From Arthrinium phaeospermum (lineage: Eukaryota > Ascomycota > Sordariomycetes > Amphisphaeriales > Apiosporaceae): 64,000 nt of DNA. Position numbers and translations under genes: made by a program. Of the stretch, positions 55,224 to 64,000 are shown one piece after another. The notes beneath the pieces are model-generated. The model made no database searches and was not told the origin of the DNA. It saw only the letters and a list, made by a program, of their open reading frames with translations. Location of the stretch: contig QYRS01000004.1 in assembly GCA_006503535.1 (NCBI GenBank), positions 3,348,001-3,412,000 of the forward strand. The letters are read 5' to 3'. Each line of letters begins with the position of its first letter. Position 1 is the stretch's first letter.

Positions 55224-55678
55224 AGGTTAAGCACCAGGCCACCGTCACCCCCTATTGACCGTCACCCATTTTACACTAAAATCGCCGATTTCCCCCCATT
55301 TTTAAAAATAAATATAAAATCGAAATTAAATAATTAAAATATAATAAAACTTAATTAAAATAGGTTATACGAAGAGATATATAAGAAATTAAATAATAAA
55401 TTAAGATAAAATTATTTTAAGGTTTAATTAACGGTTAGAATTTAAAGAATTTTATAATAAATATATTTTAAATAAATCTTAAATATTAAATTAAATAAAA
55501 AAGCTATAAATGTTATTTTTATATTATTAAAAACCTTTATATATAAGTTATTAAATTTAAGTTAAAGCTTAATTTTATAAATTTATTTCGATTTTATATC
55601 TAATATTATATATACTAAGGTCTAGTAAGATAAGGGGTGACGGCTAGTGGGGGGTGACGGTGGCTTAGTGCTTGACCT
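55224..55678. mobile_element. Noncoding MITE-like element, RIP-type decay
   Basis: A 455-bp block is bounded by terminal inverted repeats of about 45 bp: AGGTTAAGCACCAGGCCACC at the left and AGGTCAAGCACTAAGCCACC read inward from the right. Each repeat contains CCGTCACCC twice. The arms differ at about 8 positions, nearly all C/T or G/A. Both ends are flanked by TA, the target duplication of Tc1/mariner/pogo elements. The interior (about 55270-55620) is extremely AT-rich with no ORF. This is a nonautonomous element, presumably mobilised by a Fot1/pogo-like transposase elsewhere. The transitions and AT-rich core fit RIP, though a MITE may also be AT-rich by origin. Confidence 0.82.
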
Positions 55679-57258
55679 TACCCTGCACCCAGTCGTGGTC
55701 CATCAACGCCCTTTATATTTGAAACTGGGGTGCCTGTATACAAGTGTCTGGGGATGCCGGGCTGCTGAACAAAAATCGTCCTCTCAACTCAGCCCCTCAG
55801 GTAGATTGGCTTTCATCAGCAGGGCCCTTCCACATGCGCCCGGAGGGAGCCCATCGCCATAAGCACCGAGTTGCACAATGCCGCATGCCCGATCAAAATC
55901 GGCGATTGCTTACGGTTAATGCTTCTTCCAAAAGCTTACACGATCCGGGTCATGTCTTAAGCCGACCCAACAGCACCAACTGTCGCCTTGGTTCCCTTCG
56001 ACGCTGACCTTGATCTCCTTTCCCGTCAGGCTTCCGATGCGGGATACTGCGTCAGCTATCTCGCAAACCTCGGAGAGCAGGAATGCCGCGTCGGCGGAGG
56101 CGCTGTCCGCATGTGTCTCCACGAAAGGGCGGGCATCTGGGGATTAGCTGGGAGAGGCGAGGCCGCGAACTCCTGGTAAGGAATCATTATAAGCCTTCTC
56201 TAATCATTCATCTACGCATCCTCAAGCTAACGAAAAGCAAAACACACAGTGCCAATGTTGCCTGTGCCGCTGGGCGCATCTTGGATGTGTGCACCCAGTC
56301 CGACAATCAGGTTACGGGCCAGATCCATCTCGATAGCGACGGGAACTTCAATGTCATCATTTCCGCTGAAGGAAGGGGGCTATTTATGCTACATTGGCGG
56401 CATCCAGGTCATCAAAGGTACTTGCATCGAAATGGGGAAATCTGAGACTGTAGCTTATCGAGACGCCTGGACGCTCTTCTCCAACAGAATTGCGCGTCGT
56501 TGCTACAGAGGATCGTGTCTGGATAGGGGTAATCTCAACATCATGCTGCCTATGCAATTAAGAACATTGAAGCAAACCATTCAACGGTTCTCATGTTAAT
56601 CTTGACGTTAAGTTATGTCATCAGTAGAAATTACAGGAATATTATTGTCTGGGTACCATATTTTACCCCAGCGTATTCGAAGAGGGTGTGTGCTGAGGAC
56701 ATGGTACTGTAAGCTATGGTGTGTCGCACAACATCGACAAAGTGACGAAGTTAATTCAGCATTTTCTGGTATTAGCAGTCGGCATAGGTAGTACTCGGCC
56801 GGCGCCTCGGAAAAACGTCTTACTAGCCCACACGTTTCATTGGTCACTGGCGACCGCCCGCAAGCCCATGAGCTTCAAAGATGTCATGTGGAGGCGCAGT
56901 CAACAAATCGGATTCAGTGAGGCGCGTCGCCTAGATTTATCGGCCTAATTATGGGACTGGCCTCACCGCCCGGGCGGTCAGGCTGGGTGAGGCCGCCTGA
57001 CTGGTTGGGAATATTTCTAGTGGCTTACTCGCCCTCCACATTGTTTCTGACTTCTCTCCCAACTCAATACCATCGTCTACCGGCCTTTAAGCCAGTGGCT
57101 TGTTGAACAACCCGCCATTAAGTACACTTCAGCGACCCGTTCGATGATACTGGAGCGGTAGCTAACAGCGAAGTATAGGTGGCATCACAAATCCCATTCA
57201 ATTTAACGTGGGACTCCTGAGGGGGGACTAGAGTCGTCCTCCCTCAGTCTACATCTCG
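55679..57258. other. Intergenic region right of the MITE
   Basis: Several 60-120-codon ORFs overlap at 55.9-56.6 kb on both strands; none carries a recognised domain. It may contain gene remnants, but nothing can be named. Confidence 0.45.
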
Positions 57259-58080
57259 TCGTCATGGGCCAGTGATCGAGCAGGAAATGTTCCATTGGCA
57301 GCTCCATCTCTGTTCGGTCTCGAGAACCTCTTTGGGGGACTGGAGGGGTTTCCCGACGGAGTTGGAGATGCTTGGACCTTCCATGACTTAGATGACTGTG
57401 TGGGTGGAGTAGGTGAGGAGAAGGATGGGGATGGTAATGAGAGTTCTTCGAATTCTCTCGGGAGGGAGGTAATACTTGAAGTGGGCGCCAAGGACCTGCA
57501 TGCTGAAGATTTGGACTTGTCGGGATTGCACTCGTTCAACCAATATCCAATCTCGAGCTATTTGGCACAAGGGGTGAAACCCTGGTATTCAAACCCCGCG
57601 GATTTCTCACTGCAACTGGGTCCTCTGGATATTTCGCGCATAGCTCCGATTGAGTGTGGCGTGGCCGATTATTTTCAGTTCCAGCTCGACCCAACCGCGG
57701 TAATCAATCCTTCAGGTGCCACCTGCAATGATTCAACTACCCCGGACGATCAGTCGGATCAATCCCATCACGACTTGTCCCACCCACGTGGCTGTGATGC
57801 AGATCGCAACAATTTCGAATTGGCCTCGGCTAGAGTGACTTCAAGCCAGCTTGGGAAAGATACAAATAGGAAAACCAAGTCAGAAAGACGGAAGCATCAG
57901 TGTTCGATTTGCAAAGACTGTTTTCCCGTACCCCGCGAACTGAAGCGACATATCGAGTGTGTCCACCAGGAAAGCAGAATCAGCTGTCCAAACTGCGGAA
58001 GGCAACTCAAGAACAGGCCAGATAATCTGACCCGCCACTTGAAAAAGTATTGCAGGGAACAATGGAGGGACCTTACATAG
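57259..58080 (+). CDS. C2H2 zinc-finger protein, start unresolved
   Basis: An open frame of about 270 codons ends with two fungal-type zinc fingers: HQCSICKDCFPVPRELKRH with a C-x2-C-x12-H-x4-H pattern, and ISCPNCGRQL...RHLKKYC, where the last ligand is Cys. A basic linker (NRKTKSERRK) precedes them and may be a nuclear signal. Upstream sequence is acidic and Ser-rich (GEEKDGDGNESSSNSLG), as in activation regions. The frame contains no ATG at all. The true start must therefore lie in an upstream exon (an acceptor-like CCTCAG lies near 57246), or the gene has lost its 5' end. Likely a nuclear DNA-binding protein; target genes unknown. Confidence 0.5.
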   Translation, partial: SSWASDRAGNVPLAAPSLFGLENLFGGLEGFPDGVGDAWTFHDLDDCVGGVGEEKDGDGNESSSNSLGREVILEVGAKDLHAEDLDLSGLHSFNQYPISSYLAQGVKPWYSNPADFSLQLGPLDISRIAPIECGVADYFQFQLDPTAVINPSGATCNDSTTPDDQSDQSHHDLSHPRGCDADRNNFELASARVTSSQLGKDTNRKTKSERRKHQCSICKDCFPVPRELKRHIECVHQESRISCPNCGRQLKNRPDNLTRHLKKYCREQWRDLT

Positions 58081-58458
58081 TAAGGTTTCGTTAGCTGGGA
58101 GGAGTTGTAACTGCTTCAGTGCAGTATACTCTGGTCGTGTACCGAGGCTTGATTATCAACTGCGACTAGGTCGATAATTAACGGTCGTCGCTATGCAGTC
58201 CTTAACATGGCCGGACTTACGTTACAAGTCATATTTGTTTACTCTTCTAAAAAGTTGTATTTTAATATTTATTTAAGCATAATCTTTGCTTATCGGATCG
58301 AACTTGGCGTGACATGGAAATGAACACGACTAAAGTATCGTATTTATAAACCTTTCTATCTTTTTCCTACTCTAAACAGTTTCTGGAGTTCTTTGAATCT
58401 TACTAGAGTTTGGTAAACATCTTCGCCGGTTCCTGTTGCAAACCTTCATTCAACAGAG
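58081..58458. other. Intergenic space between convergent genes
   Basis: AT-rich 3' flanks of the zinc-finger and ankyrin genes; nothing else seen. Confidence 0.5.
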
Positions 58459-59586
58459 TTACATACTCTCCAATCGCTCGGCGATGACCTGGTGTCCGTA
58501 CTTCTTGGCAAGTTCAACTGGTGAAAGTGTCTGTCCATCCGTCTTGAGCATAGAACAGATTGGCACGTTCGTGTCCGCCCCTAGCTCGATCAGTAACTCT
58601 ACCATGTCTCTCTTGCCACCCCAAATGGCGATATGCAGCGCATTCTGGCCCCCCAAGGCAAGCCATTCGCAGCAATGGTCTGACTCTGGCCGACCGTCCA
58701 TGTAGAAAGCATCTAGACTGGCATCCCGGTCAACGAGAAAACGAACCACCTCTAGCCGACCTGGGCTGCCCTCGGTGTGGGACAAAGATGCAGCAGCAAC
58801 CAAGGCTCCTTTACTGGAGAGAGCCCCGGCCTCCTCGAAGAGAAGTTTCAACGTGCCGAGTGATGCGTAGCCGGCGGCCCGTCCCATGATAGTCCTTCCG
58901 GAAGCACTGGAGACATTGGGGTCCGCTCCCAGAGCCAAGCACCACTGGACGAGCTCATGGTCGTCCACAACCATGCTGATGTTCAACGAGTTAGTATCAA
59001 TAGTCACCTAGTTGTAAGCCCAACAGTGTACATACCCCATGATTGGCACACCATCGTCGTCGAAGGGCTTATTTATATCCCATCCATGATCCAGCAGGAG
59101 TTGAACGGCGCCGCGGTCCTTGGTCTCCCTCATCTTTGTCACAGCATGGATGACTGCTCGTGGTTTGACTTCTAGTCCCTTCTCCAGGAGCAACTTCACC
59201 AAGTCTCGATGGTCGTTCTGGCATGCCCACTGTACCGCGTTCGTGTCGTTGAACCACGCGAGTGCATTCGGTTGCAGCGGTAAATCTTCGCTGTCTGTAG
59301 TTGAAACTGGGAACTCTGGCGCTTTCTCCCAGTTTGTAAGGAATGCTTGAACATCCGCCAATGGCGCATTTGAGGCGCATAAAGTGTTGAGCTCCATCGC
59401 TGCGGCGTCCAAAGCCTTGGCGCGGTCGTTCAGGGGTGGTGGCTCAGGGAGGGTTATACTATCGCTGGCAGCATCTCTGTCTGTGCCGGAGTGAGAAAAC
59501 TTGATCTGATGGACATGGAGGTCGCGGAAGCGTGGTTGTTCCCATCCGGGGTCTGCAGGCTGAGAGCTGAACACTGAGAGGTCCAT
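58459..59586 (-). CDS. Ankyrin-repeat protein
   Basis: Two exons (59036..59586, 58459..58975) with a 60-nt intron give 355 aa. The start is the ATG at 59586 (MDLSVFSSQPADPG); upstream in-frame codons lack ATG. The N-terminal 100 aa contain no domain. Four or five ankyrin-type helices follow: NAVQWACQNDHRDLVKLLLE, GAVQLLLDHGWDINKPF, HELVQWCLALGADPNVSS, LEVVRFLVDRDASLDAF and NALHIAIWGGKRDMVELLIE with LGADTNVP. Ankyrin repeats bind other proteins and the partner is unknown. No F-box, kinase or membrane segment is present. Similar short ankyrin proteins are numerous in fungal accessory regions. Confidence 0.85.
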
Positions 59587-60635
59587 GTCGACGACGTGCG
59601 TCAATGACACACAAATGCAGTTGTTATAGTAAAGGTACCGCGAGACAAATGGGATAGTTTAATAGAAACCGAAATCCCAGCGTCTCTAATCCAGGGGACT
59701 GCCGCTCTCGGGAGGAGATGTGGCTTTGGCATTTGTTGAAGGGAAGATGCAGAAAAGTGACGCAACGATCCGGCAGCTGCCTGATTTTGCTGATCCAAGC
59801 CACATTTTCGGCCCCCAGCACCGGTACATCCGGTTCGGGGGCTTGCGACGGTTGGTTACCAGAGGCCCGGGTGAGTACGTGTAAGAGGGGGTGGCGTCTC
59901 AATTTTAATCAAATACAAGCAGAATCAGACCCAATCTGCCCAATTATATACAGTTGTTCAGAGGGTCATGATCTTTTGTGTTGCCATCAGGTTTCAAACA
60001 GGCTCGCGTGACGTAGACCCCAAATAGCAATTCGATGCTTACGATGGTAAGTAGTACCAACAAAACAGCCTCATGCTTGGGAGTTTAAAACACTCTTTTT
60101 CCTCAGCCTTGTCATTTCGTTTATACTTCGGTGAAGTAGTCTCAAAATAGATCATCATTGTACAAAGCCACAAGGATGGCCGAGCCGCATCCTGTTCGTG
60201 ACACTCGGAGATCTAATACGTGCGATAGGCCGAGAAAGCGCGTTATGAAAACTGACATGCATAGTACGACCCGAAAAGGTGTTTCAGAAATCTGCATTGG
60301 TAGAACCATTGGAGAGTTGAGATGAGCTTTTAGCCATTGCTCCCTTGGATGGTACTGTGTCTCCGACATGCCTGGCTGATACGAGATGCATTGAGCTCTC
60401 TTGCTAGCCTTGTGACAACTTCGGTCGTCCTGGGTGTCATGTATAAAGAGAGCAAAACCCCCCATATATCTCTTGAACGTTTCAGTAAGGACAACAGAAC
60501 CTCAAGCACATTCACGATATTACTCAATATTCTCTATCTAGCCCCGTACACTTTATTGTCTTGCTAGCCAGCCAGTCCTTCCAGCCGACTCAAATCTCTG
60601 ACCTGTACCAAGCTCACCACCTTTTGAGTAGAACC
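59587..60635. other. Intergenic region between divergent genes
   Basis: Just over 1 kb shared upstream region of the ankyrin gene (-) and the secreted Cys-rich gene (+); short ORFs only. Confidence 0.5.
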
Positions 60636-61418
60636 ATGCATTTCACCAAGATCTTTCTGTTGGTCACCTCAACCTTTGGCCTTGGCCAGGGTCTCGTCCT
60701 TCCCGGGACTAGGTGAGTGAGCTGCAATATCTGCCCCTTTTGTATCTGATCGAAACTAATCTTGGTCTACAGCTCCGCTGTCAATTCTCGCGATACTGCT
60801 ACGACCGAGCTGGGTGACATCGTTGCCCGAGCCTTTACTTGCAGCATCAAAGACAAGGCCCAATGCACCAAGTGTCCCAAGGCCAAGGTCAAGAAGGTCA
60901 AATGCCCCAAGGGGTCCAAGTGTAAGCGAGCCAGCGACAGTCATGCTGGCGGGGAACATGAAGATGTTCAAATGCTCGAGGCTCGCGTCGACCCTGTCCC
61001 CATGGACGGCATCAGCTGGGGCGAGTGGGGGCCGGGCAAGGAGCTCGAGACGGGCGGTCTCTCGGCCTGCTCGGTCATGGTCGTCTACGATCAGAACAAG
61101 TGGGTCATGCGCCACATCCCGCCCGCACGCGCCCGGGGCACGACTCTCGACCAGACCGGCGCCGAGGTCATCGACGACTACAAGAGCCGGATGACGAAGC
61201 GATTCGACGAACTACACTTGCAGAACCCCGAGAGCTACCTGCTGGTGAGCGAGCTCCTGAGCACCGAGAACCAGAACTCCTTGCGCCAGTGGTTCCAGTC
61301 CCACAATCTCCATCCCACAATCAGGCCGTATGGCCATCGGGACGTGCTGCCTGGGAGTGGCAACTTTGTTCTTTCCCGTCAAGCGCGTCCATGGCCGCCA
61401 ACTGTCAGCTTCATGTAG
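60636..61418 (+). CDS. Secreted Cys/Lys-rich protein, unknown function
   Basis: Two exons (60636..60712, 60773..61418) join to 240 aa. A signal peptide (MHFTKIFLLVTSTFGLGQG) is split from the mature protein by the intron. A short basic Cys cluster follows (CSIKDKAQCTKCPKAKVKKV, then KCPKGSKC). The remaining 150 aa contain GISWGEWGPGKELETGGLSA, CSVMVVYDQNKWVMRHIPP and a helical segment. GLSACSVMVVYD with MRHIPP resembles the start of a small globular domain seen in many fungal secreted proteins, but I cannot name it with certainty. Candidate effector-like or wall protein; that is inference. Confidence 0.72.
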
Positions 61419-61701
61419 GGGGCGATGGCTGGAAGAATGCAGGGGGCTCAGCTTACTGGGTGTTTTGAAAATAGATCAGTGTAACACCCCAAGTAACTTG
61501 TAACATTCACCGTGGATCGTGATTTGCTATCGCTTTCGTCCCGCATGCTCGCAGCCGAGAGAACCCGACAACACATAGCACAAAATGAAGCAAGTCCCAA
61601 TAGTGGTGGCCCTTCTCAATGAAATTCGATGAAAATTAAACTTCCAAAACCTCAGCTCGCATCCCAAATTCGACACAGGTGACGACCAACCCAGGCTAGC
61701 G

Positions 61702-62551
61702 ATGCAAGCACGCGACAAGGAGCAACCAGGACTCGAAGTTGCTTATCATGAGGCCCCCGAGTTAAGTAATATTGGAGCAGATGGGCTGCAGGTCCACCAG
61801 AATGTTCTCGGTGCTCGGACAGCCGGAGATGACGCTCCATGCCCAGTGGATACGATACAAAAGTCTCCAGATGTATCTCATCACGACCGAAGAGTATATG
61901 GTTTACGGAAGCTATATTTTTGGACAATTCTCTTGGTCTTGGGGGCATGCATTGTGGGTGGCGTGGTTGGCGGCGTTGTTGGGAGCAGGTCCGCAAACCA
62001 GTTTGTCCATCTTTCGCTTTGCTGCTTGCAAGACTACTTAATCCAGGCCAGGAAAGTGTCGGCTGACTTGAAATGACGCTTTCAGAAGCAATACCGGAAC
62101 CAGCTCGCCTACTGATGCCCCCAATTCCATATCTGCAACGATGACATCCGCATCCATATCCATATCCACATCGACGTTCACATCCAGCACGGCGTTCCCA
62201 ACCGCCACGGGCGGCATCCTAGCTCTCGACTGTCCGAATATCGACGAGACCCAGAAGTCGTACACCGTCCCCGGGTCTGCGACTCCCTACAAGTTCCGGT
62301 TCGCCTGCGAGAACGATGCGAGGGGCTCACGCGGCGATGGGGACATGTGGAACACGACGTCGCTCGACGGTTGCGTCAAAAGCTGTGCCGAACACAACCA
62401 CGATGAGTCGGATACATCGTGCGGCGGGGTCGTATGGAACGGAAACCTGACCAGCGCTCTGACCCGAGGCGGCAACTGCTACCTGAAGATGGGTACAGTC
62501 AGCACTTTCCGATGCAATGGGTGTGTGGCCGTAGCTGCGACGCTGGTGTAA
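61702..62551 (+). CDS. Single-pass membrane protein with PAN-like ectodomain
   Basis: Two exons (61702..61988, 62086..62551) join to 250 aa. A cytosolic N-terminus (about 70 aa) is followed by one transmembrane helix (FWTILLVLGACIVGGVVGGV), a Ser/Thr stalk and a C-terminal Cys-rich domain. That domain has CPNIDETQ, FACENDARGS, LDGCVKSCAEHN, CGGVVWNGNL and GGNCYLKMGTV, which follows the PAN/apple-type pattern (Cys spaced around GVVW and CYLK). This fungal family is usually N-in/C-out at the plasma membrane with a domain that may bind wall carbohydrate. The donor GTCCGC at 61989 is weak, so the exon 1 end is less certain. Shares orientation with the preceding secreted-protein gene, 283 bp downstream. 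Confidence 0.78.
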
Positions 62552-62892
62552 TTGGAGAATTGTGAGGAAAGCAGGCAAGTAAGTGAGCCGCCCAATACCG
62601 TCCAATGCTGCAAACCAGTCATTAGAGGCACAGAGGAAACGAATTAATCAAACTCTTCTTCAAATATGTGTTTATACATGTCGCTATATATATGTAATTA
62701 TTCTCATAGAGGCTTTTTACAGAAGAAGATGCAATTGCAGCAAGAATCGCTTGAATTAATGACAGTCAAGCTCTACCTGTTTCATGGTAGACCCCCTTGA
62801 GGCACCACTTTTCCTTCCTCTATGGAGGCTTGCCTTTGAGGGCAACTAGCCGAGAGCGGGTTTACAACGACTGAGCTGCTGGTACTCGGGCT
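62552..62892. other. Intergenic space between convergent genes
   Basis: 3' flanks of the PAN-like gene (+) and the cutinase (-). TATATATATG near 62685 is AT-rich. No gene. Confidence 0.5.
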
Positions 62893-63697
62893 TTAAGCAC
62901 CCAGCTGCTTCTTGGCGTAATCGACGCCGAGCTTCTGCGAGGCGGAGCTGCTGGGGTAGATGAGATGGACCGCATTGATACCGACGCCGTGGGTGGTATC
63001 GCAAACACCATCACCCTGTCAACATGGTTAGCCTTGAATATACAAGACCAATCGCAGAAATGGGGGGTGGAAGCATCACAAAGTATTGGCGATAAAGGGC
63101 CCTTAAGAAAAAGAGAAGAACTTACGAAAGCGCACACATCCAGGGTCTTGGAGACCCAGTTCTGGGGGATGGAGCCGAGGAAGACGGACAGGCCGTTGAC
63201 GTTGCGGGTAGTGGCGCCGCCGTAGATGTCGACGTTGCAGGCGAGGCCGGCCCTGTGGTTGGGGTTGCCGATCAAGAAGACGCCCTTGACGGCGTCGAAG
63301 CCGGCGCCGGTGATGCGGCCCATGGCGTTGACGGTGGCGGCGGCGCCCTGGGAGTAGCCCTGCAGGATGAAACACTCGTCGGGGCTGGTGCGGAGGGTGG
63401 ACTCGATCTTGTTGACGATGTCGGCGGTGCCGGCGGCCGAGTTCTGGCTCGCGTCGGCGGCGTAGACGGTGTTGTAGACCTTGCCGCCGGGAACCTCGGC
63501 CGTCAGCCGGCGGTTGATGGCCGTGAAGCCCAGGGACTGGCCCTGGGCTCGCCGGTGCCCCGGGTGTTGATGATGGTGTAGGAGCTGCAGGCGCCGGCCC
63601 GCTTGTCGACGGCGGCAACCTCCGCCTCGGCGGCGGGGGCGGCGCTGACGGTCAAGGCCAGGACGGAAACCAGGGAGAGGAGGGCGTTGGCGTGCAT
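62893..63697 (-). pseudogene. Cutinase (CE5) with a one-base frameshift
   Basis: Exons 63126..63697 and 62893..63015, with a GTAAG...CAG intron, encode all parts of a secreted cutinase of about 231 aa except for one missing base. A signal peptide (MHANALLSLVSVLALTVSAA) and prepeptide ending in KR precede YTIINTRGTGEP. There the frame breaks: three C are present where four would continue the protein (63545-63547, G on the plus strand), and exon 1 length is 572 instead of 573. Beyond the break the second frame is intact: the GYSQG nucleophile elbow (Ser codon 63351-63353), IGNPNHRAGLACNVDIYGG, and the catalytic Asp/His block GDGVCDTTHGVGINAVHL. Cutinases hydrolyse cutin and other polyesters. 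A sequencing error in the short homopolymer or a very recent mutation are both possible, since the rest shows no decay. Confidence 0.88.
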
Positions 63698-64000
63698 GGT
63701 GGGCGACGAAGTTCGTTTATTACTTATTATTATTGCGGAGCGGAAGCAAGGGTGCCAGGAGACAGGAAAAAAGAATGTATAGAGTTGGAGATGATGCTTG
63801 AGTCAGGAGGCTTGCTTGATGACAGAATCAACCTGACGCAGAGGGACGACGCAGGTGGTTTTATACCTTTTTCTTTTTGGCCCCAGCTCACCTCGAACCC
63901 CTGGCGATGGAGATGAAGCTGGGTTGATCAAAGGTGTATACTCTCCATCCGCCTGCACCCGACCCTGGATGATGGATCCTTTGGGCCCTTGCCGATGCGG
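63698..64000. other. Promoter region of the cutinase
   Basis: The region upstream of the cutinase on the minus strand to the window edge. Contains the TATA element listed separately; nothing else recognised. Confidence 0.5.
63859..63865 (-). promoter_or_regulatory. TATA box of the cutinase gene
   Basis: TATAAAA on the minus strand about 160 bp upstream of the cutinase ATG. Its survival fits a promoter not under long-term decay. Consensus and position only. Confidence 0.45.

Noticed and set aside
55253..55640. AT-rich block as a possible centromere or replication origin
   Set aside because: It is bounded by terminal inverted repeats and TA, so a small mobile element explains it better.

Overview
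This window looks like a scaffold segment from a filamentous ascomycete, most likely a Sordariomycete-like member of Pezizomycotina. The reasons are: short introns (about 50-110 nt) with GT...AG ends and CTRAY-type branch sites; GC-rich third codon positions; fungus-restricted families (HET-domain, Ure2-like GST, DHA2 MFS, DUF7025-type AAA ATPase, CE5 cutinase, Nbs1); an intron-containing tRNA-Pro; and a short AT-rich element whose terminal repeats differ mainly by C/T and G/A transitions, as repeat-induced point mutation (RIP) would leave. The species cannot be named from the sequence alone.

Layout. 0-5.7 kb: a 3'-truncated RPEL-repeat gene (-), a secreted GMC oxidoreductase (+) and an unrecognised two-exon gene (-). 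5.7-13.6 kb is gene-poor, with only one weakly supported 320-codon ORF. 13.6-15.4 kb: an MFS hexose transporter with several CreA-type SYGGRG matches upstream. 16.7-25.1 kb: the Nbs1/Xrs2-type DNA-repair protein (+), a membrane-anchored cytochrome-b5-domain protein (-) and a large low-complexity coiled-coil protein (+). 26.4-33.3 kb: tRNA-Pro(AGG), a HET-domain protein (+), an apparently N-truncated GNAT (-), an Ayr1-like SDR (-) and a secreted Kelch protein (-).

35-54 kb is rich in metabolic and accessory genes: an O-methyltransferase (+), GH31 glycosidase (-), GST (-), DHA2 drug-type exporter (+), AAA ATPase (-), class I methyltransferase (-), a decayed ABC-transporter C-terminus (-), secreted HAD phosphatase (-) and secreted BBE-type FAD oxidase (-). 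It resembles the tailoring and transport part of a secondary-metabolite or detoxification locus, but no PKS, NRPS, terpene synthase or pathway regulator is visible, so a working cluster is not claimed.

54-64 kb: a 455-bp MITE-like element with TA target-site duplications, a C2H2 zinc-finger reading frame without an obvious ATG, an ankyrin-repeat gene (-), a secreted Cys-rich protein (+), a single-pass PAN-like surface protein (+) and a CE5 cutinase (-) interrupted by one missing base.

No CRISPR array, rRNA or viral sequence was recognised. Exon joins were derived by hand from frame continuity and splice-site consensus, so boundaries are predictions. The most notable observations are the AT-rich MITE, the one-base frameshift in the cutinase, the ABC-transporter relic and the coreless OMT/GST/MFS neighbourhood.
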